From CALVGQ01 sp964370435 (lineage in GTDB: Bacteria > Bacillota_I > Bacilli_A > Erysipelotrichales > Erysipelotrichaceae), in assembly GCA_964370435.1 (NCBI GenBank), contig CAYJJG010000034.1, positions 1 through 8,459 of the forward strand: a stretch of 8,459 bases of DNA, written 5' to 3'. This document shows, one piece after another, positions 6,490-8,459 of the stretch. A model generated the notes under the pieces. That model saw nothing but the letters and a program-made list of their open reading frames with translations, ran no database searches and had not been told where the DNA came from. Position 1 is the first letter of the stretch. Every line of letters starts with the position of its first letter. The position numbers and the translations under genes are program-made.

Positions 6490-6517
6490 AAAAAAAAGTC
6501 TATCTTTAATAGACTTT
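6490..6517 (-). terminator. Rho-independent terminator after the TPM-domain gene
   Basis: AAAGTCTAT (6495-6503) pairs perfectly with ATAGACTTT (6509-6517) around a 5-base loop. On the minus strand the hairpin merges into eight T residues (6497-6490), then ATTTTATT. It begins nine bases after the stop codon of the TPM gene and ends just before the -35 box of the next operon, separating the two units cleanly. Confidence 0.9.
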
Positions 6518-6526
6518 CTTCGTTAA

Positions 6527-7312
6527 CTATAAACGACCACCACGACCACCATGACTTCTTCCAGAAGAACTTCGATGAGTCCTGCTACCACCACTACTGC
6601 TAGTTTTTTTAGGTCTAGCTCTAACACTCATAGTTTTATATAAAAATATATCTTGTTTCTTATCTAATATATAACTATTATCCTTAACATAGTCGTGAGC
6701 TGTTGGCTGACTTTTAACACTTTTAAGTTGACCTGCCATACCCGCCACTACTAATGCTGCGATAAAAAGTCCAATCAATCCCGCTAAACCAACATAGAAG
6801 AAATCAATTTCTACTGGTGCTTCATATACTGTACCCTCATTATTATAGTATTCAATATAGGTATCACAACTTTCTGCAAAATCCACAAATCCAACATACA
6901 TTTCGCCATCTCTTAAATATTCAATCATTGAATTTTCAATCGCTATTAGAGCATTGTCATTAAAAATATCAATTGCTCTTCCAGTAGTTGTAGTCCAGTA
7001 GTCTCCATACTCCATACTCAACAAAAACAAAATTCCATCATAACTGCTTCCTTGCCCATAACCTTGATAATCAAAATAATCATCTGCATAAGCCATAGCA
7101 CTTTTACCCTCTAAAGAATCTACCGTTACAACTACTACATCAAGTTGCTGCCTTGTACTTATTTCCTCTAAAGTTTTTTCTAACATTGCTTCTTCAACAC
7201 TACTCAATAGATTCCCATCATCTACTACATAATCTTTATCTTCTGCAACAACAGGTATTATGAAGAAACAAAAAGAAATCATCAAACTAAGTATTACTCT
7301 AATTTTTTTCAT
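6527..7312 (-). CDS. TPM domain-containing secreted, membrane-anchored protein
   Basis: The 261-residue product has an N-terminal signal peptide (1 to about 23, MKKIRVI then a hydrophobic core, ending VVAED). An extracytoplasmic TPM domain (about 28-155) follows: YVVDDGNLLS, LDVVVVTVDSLEGKSAMAYADD, YDGILFLLSMEYGDYW, then TTGRA. One membrane helix lies at about 171-195. The remaining 65 residues would be cytoplasmic and end in a low-complexity Ser/Gly/Arg/His tail (236-261). TPM domains were named after TLP18.3, Psb32 and MOLO-1, with weak phosphatase activity reported for some plant members; the bacterial role is unsettled. The gene starts three bases after the zinc-ribbon gene stop, with GGGGG (7321-7325) eight bases upstream, so the two are coupled. 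The gene set zinc-ribbon plus TPM recurs in Bacillota, suggesting a shared membrane function. A terminator follows. Confidence 0.87.
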   Translation of the reverse strand: MKKIRVILSLMISFCFFIIPVVAEDKDYVVDDGNLLSSVEEAMLEKTLEEISTRQQLDVVVVTVDSLEGKSAMAYADDYFDYQGYGQGSSYDGILFLLSMEYGDYWTTTTGRAIDIFNDNALIAIENSMIEYLRDGEMYVGFVDFAESCDTYIEYYNNEGTVYEAPVEIDFFYVGLAGLIGLFIAALVVAGMAGQLKSVKSQPTAHDYVKDNSYILDKKQDIFLYKTMSVRARPKKTSSSGGSRTHRSSSGRSHGGRGGRL

Positions 7313-7315
7313 TTC

Positions 7316-8404
7316 TTAGGCCCCCAATGCATATAGTATAAACATATAAGCAAGTACTGAAAAAGGAAGCATTAGCCCTACAAGCCATAACAATGCTGCT
7401 TTTTTATCTAATGGTAAATTACCTATGAATTTCCCTGTTTGTCCATTCATCGCAAACATATAGCTTTTACCAGCATAGGAAGTGGTTAGCACCCAAACAG
7501 GATATAAGGCATATTTTGAAACTGAATTCGTTAATGCCATAACACTGTTTTCCGTTACCACTGTCTGATAACCAGTTACACTAGATTTAAAAAGCTCTTC
7601 AGTACTTTTTTTAATACGCTCATTAGCACGATTTATACTTTGTTCAACAGTAACATCATATTTATCTGCTAGATATCCCGCAAGATATGCTGTTTGAAAA
7701 TCTACTGCATCATCAAAATCGTAGGGATTAATAGACTCCATTAAATCATCAGCCATTTTTGTTGATCCATCTATAGCTACTTTTTCAAAACGCACTTCAC
7801 CTGAGCGCACTATAGCAAAATGTCGTGTTTCTGTGTAGTTGTTTTTAGAATCACTCCAAGTACGCACTTTTCTAGCTTTAAAGCGTATTGTTGCATCAAC
7901 ATCACTATCAAATAGCCAAAAAGGCACATACAACCCTTTAATCTCTTCAATATAATTTTCATCCTTAAATAGTTTAGGGAGTAGTATTTTACCTTCTAAA
8001 TGCTTTTGTAATCCAGCTTTAGCTGCTTCTTTATCCAGTTTAAAAGGTATAACATAATCAGGTCGTAACTCATCATAAAATTGATGCATCAAAACGATAA
8101 CATTTCCACAATACGGACAACTAGTCGCCGCCATATGTTCATCGCCTACAATTTCTCCTGAACAAGATTTACACGCATACACCGCTAACCCTTTAGTTTC
8201 ATCTTCTTGCCACGAAGTGCCTGGTCTTGTATCCCAGGTCATTTCCTTATTTAAATCATGTTCTTCTTTTAATATTTCATCGTATTCTTTTAATGTAGCT
8301 AAATCAAATTCACTCTCACAATAGGGACATTTCATATTTTGAGAAAAACTATCAAAAGTAATAGCCCCATTACAATTAGGACATTTATATTCTTGTATTG
8401 TCAT
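7316..8404 (-). CDS. Double zinc-ribbon membrane protein of unknown function
   Basis: The 362-residue protein has two four-cysteine zinc ribbons, C8/C11/C26/C29 (CPNC, CPYC) and C78/C81/C96/C99 (CKSC, CPYC). They are joined by an acidic linker. A mixed soluble region (about 105-300) contains LYVPFWLFDSDVDATI. The stretch YPVWVLTTSYAGKSYMFAMN (301-320) with NGQTGK-x-IGNLP is a recognisable conserved end of this family. One C-terminal membrane helix (about 336-359) ends the chain. There is no signal peptide, so the ribbons should face the cytoplasm as a tail-anchored protein. It is often annotated as a TFIIB-type zinc ribbon protein, but nothing here suggests a transcription role. It lies between a gene ending in a zinc-ribbon-like tail and the TPM gene in one operon. 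The start is the first ATG; TAAGGA overlapping the upstream stop lies about 12 bases away, a rather long spacing. Confidence 0.85.
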   Translation of the reverse strand: MTIQEYKCPNCNGAITFDSFSQNMKCPYCESEFDLATLKEYDEILKEEHDLNKEMTWDTRPGTSWQEDETKGLAVYACKSCSGEIVGDEHMAATSCPYCGNVIVLMHQFYDELRPDYVIPFKLDKEAAKAGLQKHLEGKILLPKLFKDENYIEEIKGLYVPFWLFDSDVDATIRFKARKVRTWSDSKNNYTETRHFAIVRSGEVRFEKVAIDGSTKMADDLMESINPYDFDDAVDFQTAYLAGYLADKYDVTVEQSINRANERIKKSTEELFKSSVTGYQTVVTENSVMALTNSVSKYALYPVWVLTTSYAGKSYMFAMNGQTGKFIGNLPLDKKAALLWLVGLMLPFSVLAYMFILYALGA

Positions 8405-8419
8405 CTTTTCTACTAATCC

Positions 8420-8459
8420 TTATTTCATGTCATTTTCATCAAATGGATCACCACATTCT
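8420..8459 (-). CDS. 3' end of an upstream gene, probably an SPFH/virion-core-like protein with a zinc-ribbon tail (partial)
   Basis: Reading the minus strand in from the window edge, one frame gives ECGDPFDENDMK and then a TAA stop at 8422-8420. The CG-x-PF ending is what closes a CPxCG-type zinc ribbon. It sits 15 bases before the zinc-ribbon gene start, in the same direction. In many Bacillota the gene ahead of this zinc-ribbon/TPM pair encodes an SPFH-domain protein with just such a C-terminal ribbon. Only 12 complete codons are visible, so the identity is inferred from context and this short tail; the 5' part lies outside the window. Confidence 0.5.
   Translation of the reverse strand, partial: ECGDPFDENDMK

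Overview
The window is AT-rich (roughly one third G+C by eye) and every supportable gene lies on the minus strand. Strong TAAGGAGG-type ribosome binding sites, rho-independent terminators, a membrane-anchored peptidoglycan-type deacetylase and a YtrA-like GntR/ABC cassette point to a low-GC Gram-positive bacterium (Bacillota). I cannot name the genus. No RNA genes, insertion sequences, phage genes or CRISPR arrays are visible.

Read in the direction of transcription (high to low coordinates), there are four transcription units. (A) 8459-6490: the last codons of a gene ending in a zinc-ribbon-like tail (probably an SPFH/virion-core-like protein), a double zinc-ribbon membrane protein, and a secreted, membrane-anchored TPM-domain protein, closed by a clear terminator. 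This looks like a conserved but poorly understood membrane module. (B) 6480-4576: a YtrA-type GntR repressor, an ABC ATPase and a six-helix ABC-2-type permease. A consensus-like extended -10 promoter is buried in a perfect 18+18 bp inverted repeat, which is very probably the repressor's own operator. A terminator follows the permease stop. (C) 4553-1088: a polysaccharide deacetylase with an N-terminal anchor and a DUF3298-like domain, then MutY adenine glycosylase, then an M24 aminopeptidase P/Xaa-Pro peptidase. The genes are separated by only a few bases, and no terminator is obvious after the last one. (D) 1008-127: an AIM24-family protein alone, with its own promoter and terminator. Short direct repeats lie just upstream of its promoter.

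Units A, B and C (its deacetylase) all concern the cell envelope. The MutY and peptidase genes are housekeeping passengers of unit C. The most notable item is the operator/promoter of unit B, in which the half-site CTGTT occurs four times with regular spacing. The SPFH/zinc-ribbon/TPM module is the least understood system here. Two start sites were revised from the longest open frame because of ribosome-binding-site spacing: the deacetylase (ATG at 4500) and the ABC ATPase (ATG at 6043).
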